Notes: generated by a model from the sequence alone, not told the origin. 64,000 nt of DNA from CAWGXZ01 sp963826695 (GCA_963826695.1 CAWGXZ010000009.1:62001-126000); one strand, 5' to 3'; shown: positions 1 through 10,275, numbered from the stretch's first letter. A program made the numbers and translations.

Positions 1-1023
<1,023 letters not shown>

Positions 1024-1114
1024 GGCGCGCTCGGGTGCAGGCGAGGCGGCCACGATATCGCGACAAGCGCTGCCTGGAAGCAGCGCACGCTGCGAAAACG
1101 CGGCGTGATTCGGC

Positions 1115-1411
1115 CTACTTCGCCGCGGCCTTTTTTCGGCGCGTTTCCCAGCCCTTTCGGGCGGCAGCGCTGCGCGCTGAATCACCAGCGCCCGCGGCCT
1201 TGCGACCGCCAGCGCGCGCAGCGGCGTTCGAATCCGGTTTGCCGCGTCCGGAACCCGACTGGTTGCCGCCACCCGAATCCTTGTTGACAGTTCGCCAGGC
1301 GCGCTCCTCGGCCTCCGGCTCGGGTACGCCGCGCTTTTCATAACCTTCGGCGATGTGCTCCGCCTTTCGCTTCTGCTTGTCGGTGTAGGCCGACTTGTCG
1401 CCTCTTGGCAT
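1115..1411 (-). CDS. small basic protein, plasmid-stabilisation-like
   Basis: This gene encodes 98 residues beginning MPRGDKSAYTDKQKRKAEHI. A start 24 bases further upstream is possible, but the ATG at 1411 has a clear AAGGAG six bases before it and was chosen. The first half (YTDKQKRKAEHIAEGYEKRG, then AEERAWRTVNKD) matches a widespread small proteobacterial family often labelled plasmid stabilisation protein. The second half is a Lys/Arg/Ala/Gly-rich tail ending in TRRKKAAAK that could bind nucleic acid. No catalytic residues are visible and no experimentally proven role is known to me. It stands alone between the acyl-CoA dehydrogenase and the OGFr gene, all on the same strand. Confidence 0.75.
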   Translation of the reverse strand: MPRGDKSAYTDKQKRKAEHIAEGYEKRGVPEPEAEERAWRTVNKDSGGGNQSGSGRGKPDSNAAARAGGRKAAGAGDSARSAAARKGWETRRKKAAAK

Positions 1412-1485
1412 GTCAACTCCTTCGCGCCTGCCCAATTGGCGCGCACGCGACAGGGCAAGCCCGGTGCCCCGGCAGCGTCAAGGCG

Positions 1486-2040
1486 CTAGCCCTTCGGCGC
1501 TTCGGCCAGCGCCGCGCGCCAATAGGCGCGCGACGTGGTGGGAACGCCGCAATCGGGTTCCTGCGCGGTTAGCCGCTCCAGCGCGTCGAGCAGCTGGCAC
1601 GCCTCGGCCTCGAGGCCGAGCGCAGCGCAGCTTTTCAGGATTCGGGTGACGCGCAGGTCGTTGTGCGTCGGCCGCGTGAACCAGTTGTGCTTCGCCGCGG
1701 CCCACCTCGAACCGGGTGCAATGCCGCCGCCGGCCTGCCACTGCAAGCCGTAGAAGCCGAGCATCCGGTCGAAGCTCGCCCGCAGCCGCTGGCGCAGCAG
1801 CGGATCGGCGGCAAAGGCGCTGGCTACCTCGGCATCGATCAGCGGCGCCTCGGGCGTCACCCGGCTCGGCTCGCGCAGCGGAAACAGCCACTGGATGAAG
1901 TCGTGGGTGCACTCCAGCCAGGCGTCGTCATGCGCGAGGATCGCGTCGAGCCGGCGGCCGCGGTCGTCGCCGCTTTCGCCGCGGTAGAAGGCGAGCAGGC
2001 GCGACGACGGTGTCGCGAACGGCAGTTTCTGCACGGCCAA
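1486..2040 (-). CDS. opioid growth factor receptor (OGFr)-family protein
   Basis: The protein of about 184 residues carries the OGFr conserved-region signature: HDFIQWLFPLREPS near residue 46, then the pair KHNWFTRPTHNDLRVTRIL near residues 117-135. Bacterial members are soluble proteins of unknown biochemical function; the name comes from the vertebrate receptor and implies no opioid role. The start is uncertain. TTG at 2040 follows the CHAT stop codon (2050) by only nine bases, and a GTG at 2034 has better spacing from the upstream GGGA. The tight spacing means it is almost certainly co-transcribed with, and perhaps translationally coupled to, the giant CHAT gene upstream. Confidence 0.85.
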   Translation of the reverse strand: MAVQKLPFATPSSRLLAFYRGESGDDRGRRLDAILAHDDAWLECTHDFIQWLFPLREPSRVTPEAPLIDAEVASAFAADPLLRQRLRASFDRMLGFYGLQWQAGGGIAPGSRWAAAKHNWFTRPTHNDLRVTRILKSCAALGLEAEACQLLDALERLTAQEPDCGVPTTSRAYWRAALAEAPKG

Positions 2041-2049
2041 CGTCCCGGA

Positions 2050-5000
2050 TCAGGCGACGGCGTCGTCCTGGCTCCAGCTTTCGAGCTTCTCCAGCAGCGT
2101 CTTCGCCGCCTCGGCCTCGCTGCCCCCGCCCACGGCGGTCTGGTAGGCCGGCAGGATGAAGCGCGCCTGGTCGCGCACCGACTGCCACATCTTGCGGGCG
2201 CTGACCCGGCGCCGCAGGTCCTGGTAGTCGTCGAGCAGCTGCGGCAGAGCCGGCTCCAGCCGCCGCGCCGCAAGCGCTTCGTAGAGCTCCAGCTCGTGGC
2301 CGCTGACCGTGGTCCAGAAGTCCGGCTCGTCGGCATGCCTGCAGCGGATGTTGTCGCGCAGCGCGGCGAGCGACTCGTCGGAGAAGCCGTCCCAGCCATC
2401 GCGCAATCCGACCACCAGCTCGGCCGCAATGCGGTTCAGCGCCGGGTAGAAAAGCTGTGTCGGGTCGCTCTCGCGGGCCAGCTGTTCGGCCTGGGCATAG
2501 TGCGCCGCCATGTGTTCGACCGCGTCGCGCTCGGCGGCGCTGAAGCCGTCGGCCGCCTTGCCGCTGCTGTGCCCGGCGGCCAGGCGCTCGAGCATGGCCA
2601 GCCGCTTCCAGGCCGAGCCGCAGAGGCTTTCGCGCTCGAGCGTCGGCTGCAGCTCGGCAAGCGCCTCCAGCTTCCGCAGCGCACCACCGATCTCGATGCG
2701 GGCACCCGCAATCGCCGCCTGTTGCCCCGCTTGGTCGAGCTTGCTGTCGCCCATGGCGGCCATCGCGCGGTCGAAAGCCAGGCGCGCGCGCAGGTTTCCG
2801 AGTTGCTCGCTGGCCTTCATCGATGCCGACCCATCGTTGGCCTGCAGCGCACGCTCGTACCAGCGGATGGCGTCGTCGAAGGCGCCCGCCGCCGCGTAGG
2901 CGGTGCCGAAGGCCTCGGCTACCGCGCCCATGCCGCCCCACTGCGCAGTGAAGCGCGCATCGAGATGGCGTATCTGCTCGCGCTGCGATTCGGCCTTGGC
3001 ATTCATGTACTGGCTGCCCACCGCCAGCGATTCGAGCGCCAGCGCCAGTGCGATCGGCGTCGCCACGCCGGCGTACTGCTCGACCAGCGACGGGCCGAAG
3101 CTCTGGCTCTGGCCCACCTCCTTGCGGTAGGTCCAGTTCGGGTCGCCATAGCACTGGTACGCCGCCCAGGTATTGCCCAGGCGGCCCTCGCCCCAGGCCG
3201 CTTCGCGTGCGGCGGCGACGGCTTCGATGAAGGTGCGGCGCTCGAGCAGATTGGCGTAGAGCGTCGTCGCGAACAACTTGGCCGGCGCGTCCTCGACCGC
3301 CCAGCCGGCGGCAACGACGCAGCGCACGCCGATGCGGATCAGCTGGTCGGCGACATTGGCCGCGAAGGCGGTCCGGTCGTACATCTTCAGCGCCTTGGAA
3401 TGGTCGCGCGCGGCCAGGTGGCAGCAGTTGACGAACACCAGCTCGGGCACGGTGCGCATCGTCGCGATCTCGTTCGGCCCGAGGAAGGTGCCGCCCGACA
3501 GCACCACGCCGCCGTAGCGCCCAGGCTCGCCGTGGCCGGCGATGTGCACGATGCGGTAGCGCCGGGCGAGCAGCGCGTTGATCACCGCCTTGGCCTCGGC
3601 GCCGGGCTCCTCGACCAGCGCGGTGACCCGCTTCGGCCCGATGCCGCCGGCGCCGCGCAGCAGATCGGCGACCGCCTGCGCCTCGGAGCGGGCGCCCGGC
3701 AGTGGCGGGTAGATGTTCAGGTCGCACGCGGGCTCGCCGATCACCAGCACGTCGTCGTCGGCTGTCGAGTCGCTGACCTGCTCGCGATAGGTTTCGGTGC
3801 GCAGCTTGCGCAACAGCTTGCAGCGAATCGCCCACGGCCGCGCGTCGGCGGCGCCACGGCGCCGGTCGGCCGGCGGGTCGAGCAGCTCCCAGGGGATGCA
3901 GGCGGTGCCGTCGTCGAGTTCGAGCACCAGCTTGCTGTTGCCGCCGAGGAACGGCTCCATCTCGAGCGGCACCAGCAGCTGGAACAGCGTGCGGCCGATC
4001 TGCGGATCGCTATCGGCGTGGTTGGATGCCGATTGCAGCAGCTCGCGCAGCAGCTTGCCCTGCGTCGTCTGCGCACGCACCTCGGTACGCGCCCGGCGGG
4101 TGTCGAGCGTGTAGGCGATCGTCGCTTCGAGATCGGAGGGGCGCAGCTTGACCCCCGGCGTCTGCGCATCGGCGGTGGCGATGCGGTCGTCGACGTCGGG
4201 CCGCCGGGTCGTGGCGGTGATGAAGTCGTAGTCGGCGCCACGGTAGTCGGCATCGAGCATGCGCCGCAGCGGCCCGGTGCCGCTCTTCACGAAAGGCGTG
4301 ATGTCGTAGCGGCTCAGCTCGGCGGTGGCCATGACCTGCAGGCCGTGCCAGGCTTCCGCCGCCCGGTCGAGGTAGAGCTCGACCAGCACCAGATGGCTGA
4401 CCTGCGGCCACTGCACCTGCGCCAGCCGCTCGTTGGCGTCGCGCACGCCCTGGGCGATCGCCCGCGCCGCATCGGCGGCGCTGATGCCGATGCCGCCGCT
4501 GCCGAGAAGCGTGGCCGCCAATTCGAAGTGCGACGGCGCCCCGGCACTGGCCTCGATGACGCGCTGCGCCCAGGCAATGACGCCCTGCCGCACCGTGAAG
4601 GCGATCTCGCCGCTGCGCAACTTTCCTTCCTCGCCGAGGCCGATCACGATGACGCCATCGGGCCGCGGCGCCCGCCACGGATTTTCCGGATCGCGCCGGC
4701 TGTTGAAGAACACCTGCTGCGAGCCGACCGCTTCGGGGTAGAGCCCGGCGCCGAGCACCTCGTGCATGGCGCCCCCGATCAAGGTATCGACCACCATCTC
4801 GGTGCCGGTCAGCCGCAGCGAGCGGTAGTGGCCGACCATCAGCGGCTGCCGGATGAAGCTGAGGTTGCCGTTGAGCACCGTGATGCGCAGGGCTGCGCCC
4901 GGCTGACCGCCAGCCTCCTCCTCGGCCGAGCCGGTGGGGTCGCTTGCGAACACCCTGCGCAGCGAATCCGGAGGTGCCGTCTCGATCGAGCGCCCGCGCG

Positions 5001-7761
5001 ACGGCCGGCTGCGCACGAGACCGGCTGCTGCCAGCATGCTGACGCCGCTGCGTGTGCTGCCTGCAGCGTTCTCGAGCCGCGGCAGCTTGGCGGTGTCACC
5101 GCGGGTCAGCAGCTCCAGATAGGCCTCGAAGTCGCTCTCGCGGTCGGGCAACTCGCCGTGCCCGCAAACCGACTGCCAGGTGCGCACACCGGGCAGCAGC
5201 GCCGCGTCCAGCGTGACGCGCCCGTCCCCGCCACCAGGCGCGTTCAGATAGACCAGGCCTTCATCGCCGATCTCGTAACCTGCCGGCGTGTACTTCGCCT
5301 TGCCGACGACGAGCAGCAGCCGTTCGGGCGAGAGACCGGGCGAGGTGCCGGTCATCGCATCGCGCTGCTGGTCGAGCGCGCGCCGCAAGGCAACGGCCGC
5401 CGCCAGCACCTTCGCCGGCGGCACGCCCCAGACGTACGGGTTGAGCTGCGGATCGTTGTTGCCGTCGCTGTTCCAGGTGCGGTGCCACCAGTTGTGGGCG
5501 CGCACCTGCTCCAGGTCCTTGGTGGCGAGCGCCTTCCAGGTTTCATGCTGGTCGAGCCGCAGCCGCGCGTCGAGCAGCGAGGTCTGCAGCTGGATGAAGC
5601 CCGGCATCTCGGCCATCAGCTGCCGCGCCTTGTGGTCCTTGAACGGCGCGCCGAGCGAGCTGAGGATGTTGCCCATGCTGTCGTCGCCCGAGAGCACCGA
5701 CATCGGCGCCCACGAGCCGGCGTTCGGCGTGCCGAGCATCAGCAGCCGGGCACCGTCGCGCTCCATCAGCCGCTTCCAGACCTGCGGGCATTCGAGCTGC
5801 ATGGTTCGCGCCACCAGCCCGCCCATCGAATGCGCCAGCAGCCGCACCGGCTGGCCGGTGGCGCTGCGCACGTTCAGCGCAGCTTCCACCGCCTCGCCGA
5901 GCCGCCGCGCTTCGTCTTCCATCGGCCGGCGCCAGTCGTACGCGAAAGGAATCACCTCGTGGCTGCGCCCGAGGAATTCGATCAGGTCGTCGTAGACCGA
6001 GCCGATCGGCCCGTCGGGCTGGACGTCGCCCGCCTTCTCGGCGCTGTACGCCAGCCGGTCGAGCCCGCCGACGATGCGCAGGCTGAGCCAGACCCGCTTG
6101 CCACCGGTCTTCAGGTTGCTGCCGAGAATGCCCGGCAGCACGAAGACCGCTGGCCTGGCGCTCGGCGGCCGGGGGTCGACCGGACCGCGCGCGGCACCGC
6201 GAAGACCGCTGGCATCCTCGCCCGCCCAGCTGAGCGGCCCGATGCTGCGAAAACCCTGCGGCCGCTCCTGCGTCAGCGCGCCGACGATGCCCTGCACCGT
6301 GCGTTCGTTGCCGAAGTAGCCGAAGTGCGTCACCTTGCCGCCGCGGTCGAGCAGGAAGCTGGCGCCGGCCTCGCGCGGCGTACCGCCGTACATCGAGCGC
6401 GTCTGCACCACCAGGTCGTTGTCGGTCCAGTAGAAGGCATCCGCCAGCAGCGTCTTCAGCCAGCTGCCGACCGAGTCGCCCTGCAAGTCGCCGGCCACCA
6501 CGCGCAGCTGTCCGGGAACCGGTTCGTCGGTGGTGTTGAGCCATTCGACCAGCGGGCTGCCGGGCATCATCGCGGCCAGGCCGGGCAGCTGGCGCGGGTC
6601 CTCGCGGCGCTTGGCAACCTGGCCGAGAAAGTCGATCAGCGCCGGCACCACCGGCAGGCCGGCGAGCTCGAGGCCCCATTTCAGCGCCGAGACGTAGGCA
6701 TCGAGCCGTCCACTCGCCAGCAGGGTGCCGCGTGCCGGACAGGCAACGCGCACGATCCGGTCGACGGTGATGCGGCGTTCCCGGACCAGCGCGATCAATT
6801 CGGCCAGTTCGGCGCGCTGCTCGGCATACGCTGGATCGGCCTCGAACGCCGAGAGGTCGAGTGCGTCGGCCGAGCGCGCGCCGCAGACGCAGGCCAGCAC
6901 CTCGGCAACCAGTCCGCCGCGCGAATGCGTCAGCAGGTGCAGCGAGGCGCCATCGGGCAGTGCCTTGGCAAGCGTCAGCGCATTGGCGATCGGACTCGCG
7001 CCGAGGGTCGGGTGGTCGAGCGCGAAGACCCGGCCGTCGTAGTGGTCGAACAGCTCGCGCACGCGCTGCGAATGCAGCGTCCAGAGCTTGCCGAAGGTGC
7101 CGGGGGTGTCGCTGAAAGTGCCGTGGATCAGCACCAGCGTCGGCTCACCGGGGGGCGCTTCGGGCAGCCGCTCGGGGCGCGGGCTGCCCTTGAGCGAGCG
7201 CAGCCCCTGCGGCTGCAGCGGATAGACGCCGGCGTCGACCGCGCCATCGATCCGGGCCACCGCCCGGCTGGCGGCGAAATCGGCGACCGGGTCGAGATCG
7301 ATGCCGGTGACCACCTCGACCGCCGACAGCACCACGTCGCCGAGAAAGCCGCGGGTGACGCCGCGGGTCGTCGCGGCCGCCTGCTCGAGGCCGCGCCACT
7401 GCAGCTGCGCCGGCACCTGGACTTCACCGGGCAGCGGCGCTTCGACCTCGACGCCGGCGCTGCTGCGGGTGGTGCGCCTTTGCGTCGACTGCCCCAGCAT
7501 CAGGTCGCGTGCGGTGGCCGGATGGAGCACCAGCGCAGGCCCGTTGGCAATGTGCAGCAGCACCACGTCCTCGCCCGGTGTGGCGGTGATCCGGACCAGG
7601 TCGCCTGCGGCGCGACGGGCGCCGACCCGCACGGCGTCGCGGGTCCGGCCGCCGAGCCCGGCCAGCGCTCCGGCCGGCCCGCCGAAATCGCCGCCGCTGC
7701 GGGTCGTTCCCTGCCGCTGGCCGGGGATGACGAAGGTGATCGGTTCGTTGCTGTCGCTCAT
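2050..7761 (-). CDS. CHAT protease fused to two alpha/beta-hydrolase modules
   Basis: This is an intact 1903-residue protein. Module 1 (about 205-500) is an alpha/beta-hydrolase with the oxyanion strand VLIHGTFSDTPG and nucleophile motif THSRGG (Ser280). Module 2 (about 536-800) resembles lecithin:cholesterol acyltransferase or lipase, with FVLPGILGSNL and AHSMGG (Ser645). A middle domain follows that I could not assign. A CHAT domain then spans about 1330-1550, with the caspase-like dyad visible as HIAGHG (His1410) and FVNCC (Cys1446/1447) plus the family signature AAYQCYGDP. The C-terminus is alpha-helical and TPR-like (about 1610-1900). No signal peptide or membrane segment is seen, so it is probably cytoplasmic. 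GGAGAG precedes the ATG. CHAT proteases act in bacterial conflict systems, so a protease switched with lipase outputs is plausible but inferred. Confidence 0.88.
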   Translation of the reverse strand: MSDSNEPITFVIPGQRQGTTRSGGDFGGPAGALAGLGGRTRDAVRVGARRAAGDLVRITATPGEDVVLLHIANGPALVLHPATARDLMLGQSTQRRTTRSSAGVEVEAPLPGEVQVPAQLQWRGLEQAAATTRGVTRGFLGDVVLSAVEVVTGIDLDPVADFAASRAVARIDGAVDAGVYPLQPQGLRSLKGSPRPERLPEAPPGEPTLVLIHGTFSDTPGTFGKLWTLHSQRVRELFDHYDGRVFALDHPTLGASPIANALTLAKALPDGASLHLLTHSRGGLVAEVLACVCGARSADALDLSAFEADPAYAEQRAELAELIALVRERRITVDRIVRVACPARGTLLASGRLDAYVSALKWGLELAGLPVVPALIDFLGQVAKRREDPRQLPGLAAMMPGSPLVEWLNTTDEPVPGQLRVVAGDLQGDSVGSWLKTLLADAFYWTDNDLVVQTRSMYGGTPREAGASFLLDRGGKVTHFGYFGNERTVQGIVGALTQERPQGFRSIGPLSWAGEDASGLRGAARGPVDPRPPSARPAVFVLPGILGSNLKTGGKRVWLSLRIVGGLDRLAYSAEKAGDVQPDGPIGSVYDDLIEFLGRSHEVIPFAYDWRRPMEDEARRLGEAVEAALNVRSATGQPVRLLAHSMGGLVARTMQLECPQVWKRLMERDGARLLMLGTPNAGSWAPMSVLSGDDSMGNILSSLGAPFKDHKARQLMAEMPGFIQLQTSLLDARLRLDQHETWKALATKDLEQVRAHNWWHRTWNSDGNNDPQLNPYVWGVPPAKVLAAAVALRRALDQQRDAMTGTSPGLSPERLLLVVGKAKYTPAGYEIGDEGLVYLNAPGGGDGRVTLDAALLPGVRTWQSVCGHGELPDRESDFEAYLELLTRGDTAKLPRLENAAGSTRSGVSMLAAAGLVRSRPSRGRSIETAPPDSLRRVFASDPTGSAEEEAGGQPGAALRITVLNGNLSFIRQPLMVGHYRSLRLTGTEMVVDTLIGGAMHEVLGAGLYPEAVGSQQVFFNSRRDPENPWRAPRPDGVIVIGLGEEGKLRSGEIAFTVRQGVIAWAQRVIEASAGAPSHFELAATLLGSGGIGISAADAARAIAQGVRDANERLAQVQWPQVSHLVLVELYLDRAAEAWHGLQVMATAELSRYDITPFVKSGTGPLRRMLDADYRGADYDFITATTRRPDVDDRIATADAQTPGVKLRPSDLEATIAYTLDTRRARTEVRAQTTQGKLLRELLQSASNHADSDPQIGRTLFQLLVPLEMEPFLGGNSKLVLELDDGTACIPWELLDPPADRRRGAADARPWAIRCKLLRKLRTETYREQVSDSTADDDVLVIGEPACDLNIYPPLPGARSEAQAVADLLRGAGGIGPKRVTALVEEPGAEAKAVINALLARRYRIVHIAGHGEPGRYGGVVLSGGTFLGPNEIATMRTVPELVFVNCCHLAARDHSKALKMYDRTAFAANVADQLIRIGVRCVVAAGWAVEDAPAKLFATTLYANLLERRTFIEAVAAAREAAWGEGRLGNTWAAYQCYGDPNWTYRKEVGQSQSFGPSLVEQYAGVATPIALALALESLAVGSQYMNAKAESQREQIRHLDARFTAQWGGMGAVAEAFGTAYAAAGAFDDAIRWYERALQANDGSASMKASEQLGNLRARLAFDRAMAAMGDSKLDQAGQQAAIAGARIEIGGALRKLEALAELQPTLERESLCGSAWKRLAMLERLAAGHSSGKAADGFSAAERDAVEHMAAHYAQAEQLARESDPTQLFYPALNRIAAELVVGLRDGWDGFSDESLAALRDNIRCRHADEPDFWTTVSGHELELYEALAARRLEPALPQLLDDYQDLRRRVSARKMWQSVRDQARFILPAYQTAVGGGSEAEAAKTLLEKLESWSQDDAVA

Positions 7762-7858
7762 TTCGCGCTCTCCGGCTTGCGGTGAGCGGAGTGCGCACCG
7801 TGGCGGGGAGGAGCATCCACGCGCCGAGGGCGATCGGCAAGAGGGAATGTCCTGCTTA

Positions 7859-7883
7859 GGGGTGGGGGGTGGGGGGTGGGGGG
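7859..7883. repeat. G-tract heptamer repeat (potential G-quadruplex)
   Basis: A run of GGGG followed by three GGGGGG tracts separated by single T bases lies about 100 bp upstream of the CHAT start codon, on the non-template side, and just before repeat copy 1. Four tracts of at least four G with one-base loops meet the usual pattern for an intramolecular G-quadruplex. It is also a slippage-prone sequence. Any effect on CHAT expression is speculation. Confidence 0.55.
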
Positions 7884-7917
7884 TGTTTGCGCGGGCAGCG
7901 TGGCGTGGCGGGGGTTT

Positions 7918-8424
7918 CGTGCCTTACACGTTTGCCGCTGGCGTGTGTCTGTTTTGACGCGCCGGGTGTCCGCCCCGGCGGGCGGGTAACTTTCTTCTGT
8001 CGGGGCCAGAAGAAAGTCACCAAAGAAGAGGCCCTGAATACGATTTGGGCGTCACGCTTCGGCGGCAGGTGGTGCGCAAGCCCTGGTGGCGCGAGAACGT
8101 CCGCCGCGTACCGCACCGGCCAATCACGGCGGTTCGTCCAGCCGCATCGAGCCACCCTACCCGCTGTATTCAGCGGCTGGCGGGCTGACGCCAGGGTGGC
8201 GAAGCGATGCTGCGCGATCGGCACCTGCAACTCACAGAAGAGGTTCTCGCGCCACCACGGCCTGCGGACCTGCCGTAGCCGAAGCGTGACGGCCAAATGT
8301 GTATTCAGGCCCTCTTCTTTGGTGACTTTCTTCTGGGCCCGACAGAAGAAAGTTACCCGCCCGCCGGGGCGGACTCCCGGCGCGTCGCAACGCGAACTCG
8401 CCAGCGCAAACCGTGTAAGGCACG
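7918..8424. repeat. long palindromic repeat, copy 1 (507 bp)
   Basis: The ends are inverted (CGTGCCTTACACG at 7918, CGTGTAAGGCACG ending at 8424). Inside lie two mirrored perfect hairpins, 7989-8017 and 8325-8353, each with an 11-bp ACTTTCTTCTG/CAGAAGAAAGT stem and a 7-base loop. CGTCACGCTTCGGC on the left is matched by GCCGAAGCGTGACG on the right, so most of the unit is one imperfect palindrome. Near-identical units of almost the same length occur at 21520, 25790 and 44630. The element begins 17 bp past the DUF1348 stop codon and fills most of the gap to the CHAT gene. Open frames inside it are shadows. Confidence 0.9.
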
Positions 8425-8441
8425 AAAAGCCAAGCCGGCCG

Positions 8442-8912
8442 CTACAACCCCAACTCGCCCAGCCCCGGATGCCCATCCGGCCGCCGCCCCAGCGGCCACC
8501 GCAACATCCGCTCGCCTTCAGCAATCGCCAGATCGTTGATGCTGGCAAACCGCCGCGTCATCAAGCCGGCTTCGTCGAACTCCCAGTTCTCGTTCCCGTA
8601 CGAACGCCACCACTGGCCGTCCGCGTCGTGCGATTCGTACGCAAACCGCACCGCGATCCGGTGGCTGCCGAAAGCCCACAGCTCCTTGATCAGCCGGTAG
8701 TCGCGCTCGCGCTGCCACTTGGCGCGCAGGAAGTCGCGAACCGGCTCGCGGCCAACCGGGAACTCGACGCGGTTGCGCCAGCGCGTGTCGACGGTGTAGA
8801 CCTGCACCACCCGGTCGGGGTCGCGGCTGTTCCAGGCGTCCTCGGCGAGCCGCACTTTCTGCGCCGCGGTCTCGGCGCTGAACGGCGGCAGGGGCGGGCG
8901 CGCTCCGATCAC
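8442..8912 (-). CDS. DUF1348 / NTF2-like protein
   Basis: The protein of 156 residues starts at GTG 8912 and matches the DUF1348 (nuclear transport factor 2-like) family along its length: PPLPPFSAETAAQKVRLAED, then the strongly conserved RDYRLIKELWAFGSHRIAVR and RSYGNENWEFDEAGLM. The fold is a small alpha+beta cone that may bind a small ligand. No enzymatic activity is established for the family as far as I know. Its start lies eight bases past the cyanase stop codon, so it should be the last gene of the cyanate operon, with repeat copy 1 immediately after it. The GTG is the only start that keeps the conserved N-terminus. Confidence 0.85.
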   Translation of the reverse strand: MIGARPPLPPFSAETAAQKVRLAEDAWNSRDPDRVVQVYTVDTRWRNRVEFPVGREPVRDFLRAKWQRERDYRLIKELWAFGSHRIAVRFAYESHDADGQWWRSYGNENWEFDEAGLMTRRFASINDLAIAEGERMLRWPLGRRPDGHPGLGELGL

Positions 8913-8920
8913 CGTCGCGC

Positions 8921-9367
8921 TCAGTAGGTCTTGTACGGCAGGAACTTGCCCGACATCACGATGTTCACCCGGTCGCCGTCGGCGTTGGGCTCGCGCGTCA
9001 GATGTCCATCTTGAAGTCGATCGCGCTCATGATGCCGTCGCCGAATTCCTCGTGGATCAGTTCCTTGAAGGTGGTGCCGTAGACGCTCACCAGTTCGTAG
9101 AAGCGGTAGATCAGCGGATCGGTCGGCACGGCGGTCGGCAGCGAGCCCTTGTACGGCACCACCTGCAGCCACTTGTGGTCCTCGGCGTCGAGGCCGAAGA
9201 TGTCGCCGACGATGCCGGCCTGCTCGTCGTCGAGCGTCATCTGGCCGAGGCAGGCCGCCGTGACCCACTCCTTCGACAGGCCGACCTTGGCGGCGACATC
9301 GCACCATTTGAGGCCCTTGGCGACCTTGGCGGTGATGATCTTTTCGGTGACGTCGAGTGCGGCTCAT
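8921..9367 (-). pseudogene. cynS: cyanase (cyanate hydratase), two frameshifts
   Basis: Cyanase converts cyanate and bicarbonate to CO2 and carbamate, which decays to ammonia and CO2. The central part is unmistakable: TEKIITAKVAKGLKWCDVAA (DNA-binding-like N-domain), then PTDPLIYRFYELVSVYGTTF and HEEFGDGIMSAIDFKMD, which include the catalytic Arg and Glu region. One extra base just after the ATG and one missing base near 8999 break the frame. After the second site the expected C-terminus (TREPNADGD to SGKFLPYKTY) resumes. The start overlaps the ATPase stop as ATGA at 9364-9367. About 147 residues would result once repaired, close to the usual 150-160. Either sequencing indels or true inactivation could explain this. 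Confidence 0.85.
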
Positions 9368-10275
9368 GCAATTCTCCTCAGGGGGACGGGGGTGGCGGAT
9401 CGGGGTTGGGGTTCGGGCTCGGGGTCGAGCCCGGGGCTGACTTCGGGCGGCTTCGCCGGCGCGCGGCCGTGCGACAGCTCCTTCGAGCGCGCGACCAGAA
9501 AGTCGACGAGGTGGTTGCGGATGCGGTAGTACTGCGGGTCGTGGTGCAGCGTCGGCGCGCTGTGCGGTCGCGCGGCATCGTGTTGCGGACGATCTCGGCG
9601 ACGCGCGCCTGCGGGCCATTGCTCATCAGCAGGATGCGGTCGGCCAGCAGGATCGCCTCGTCGACGTCGTGCGTGATCATGAACACCGTCTGGTGCGTCT
9701 CGGCGCAGATGCGCAGCAGCTCGTCCTGGATGGTGCCGCGCGTCAGCGCGTCGAGCGCGCCGAAGGGCTCGTCGAGCAGCAGCATCTTCGGCTCGATCGC
9801 GAAGGCGCGGGCGATGCCGACGCGCTGCTTCATGCCGCCCGACAGCGCCGACGGCTTCTTGTCGATCGCCGCCGTCAGGCCGACCATGGCGACGTACTTC
9901 TCGACCTGCTGCGTCGACCTGCGACGGCGACCAGTCGGGCCACTTGCTGCGCACCGCAAAGGCGATGTTCTGGCGCACCGTGAGCCAGGGCATCAGCGCA
10001 TGGCCCTGGAACACGACGCCGCGCTCCAGGCTGGGGCCCGCAACCTCGCGGCCGTCCATGAAGACATGGCCGTCGCTGGCCGTGCTCGAGCCCGGCCAGG
10101 ACGTTGAGGATGGTCGTCTTGCCGCAGCCGCGAGTGGCCGATGATGCAGACGAACTCGCCCTGCGTCGAGCCGAAGTTGACGCTCGTCGAACACCGGCTC
10201 GGCGGCACCCGGGAAGGTGCTTGGCCCAGAGCCCTTCGACCTTCGAGGAATGTGCCGCTCGCCGTCAGTCGACAT
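9364..10275 (-). pseudogene. nitrate/cyanate-type ABC transporter ATP-binding protein, frameshifted
   Basis: This is the ATPase of a NrtD/CmpD/CynD-type importer. Segments in different frames give the P-loop region (FVCIIGHS then a broken GCGKTT), ALMPWLTVRQNIAFAVRS (Q-loop region), the signature SALSGGMKQRVGIARAFAIE, Walker B MLLLDEPFGALDALTR, and the switch FMITHDVDEAILLADRI. The end QYYRIRNHLVDFLVARSKEL followed by a Pro-rich tail is typical of this subfamily. At least three frame changes occur (about 10130-10200, 9930 and 9590). The start overlaps the permease stop, and the end overlaps the cynS start. The continuous Walker B, signature and switch block shows that the family call is sound even though the reading frame is broken. 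Confidence 0.82.

Noticed and set aside
1663..7785. Rightward open frame of about 2040 codons opposite the CHAT gene
   Set aside because: The leftward frame holds recognisable CHAT and hydrolase motifs. The rightward product is Arg/Ala/His/Gly-rich with no family pattern, as expected for the antisense of a GC-rich gene.
7918..8424. Insertion sequence
   Set aside because: Inverted ends are present, but no transposase, no DDE motif and no convincing target-site duplication were found at any of the four copies.
7869..8927. Open frames across the palindromic repeats (for example one containing FFCRGQKKVTKEE)
   Set aside because: The same peptides recur in every repeat copy on both strands because the DNA is palindromic. 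They have no start context and are products of the repeat, not genes.
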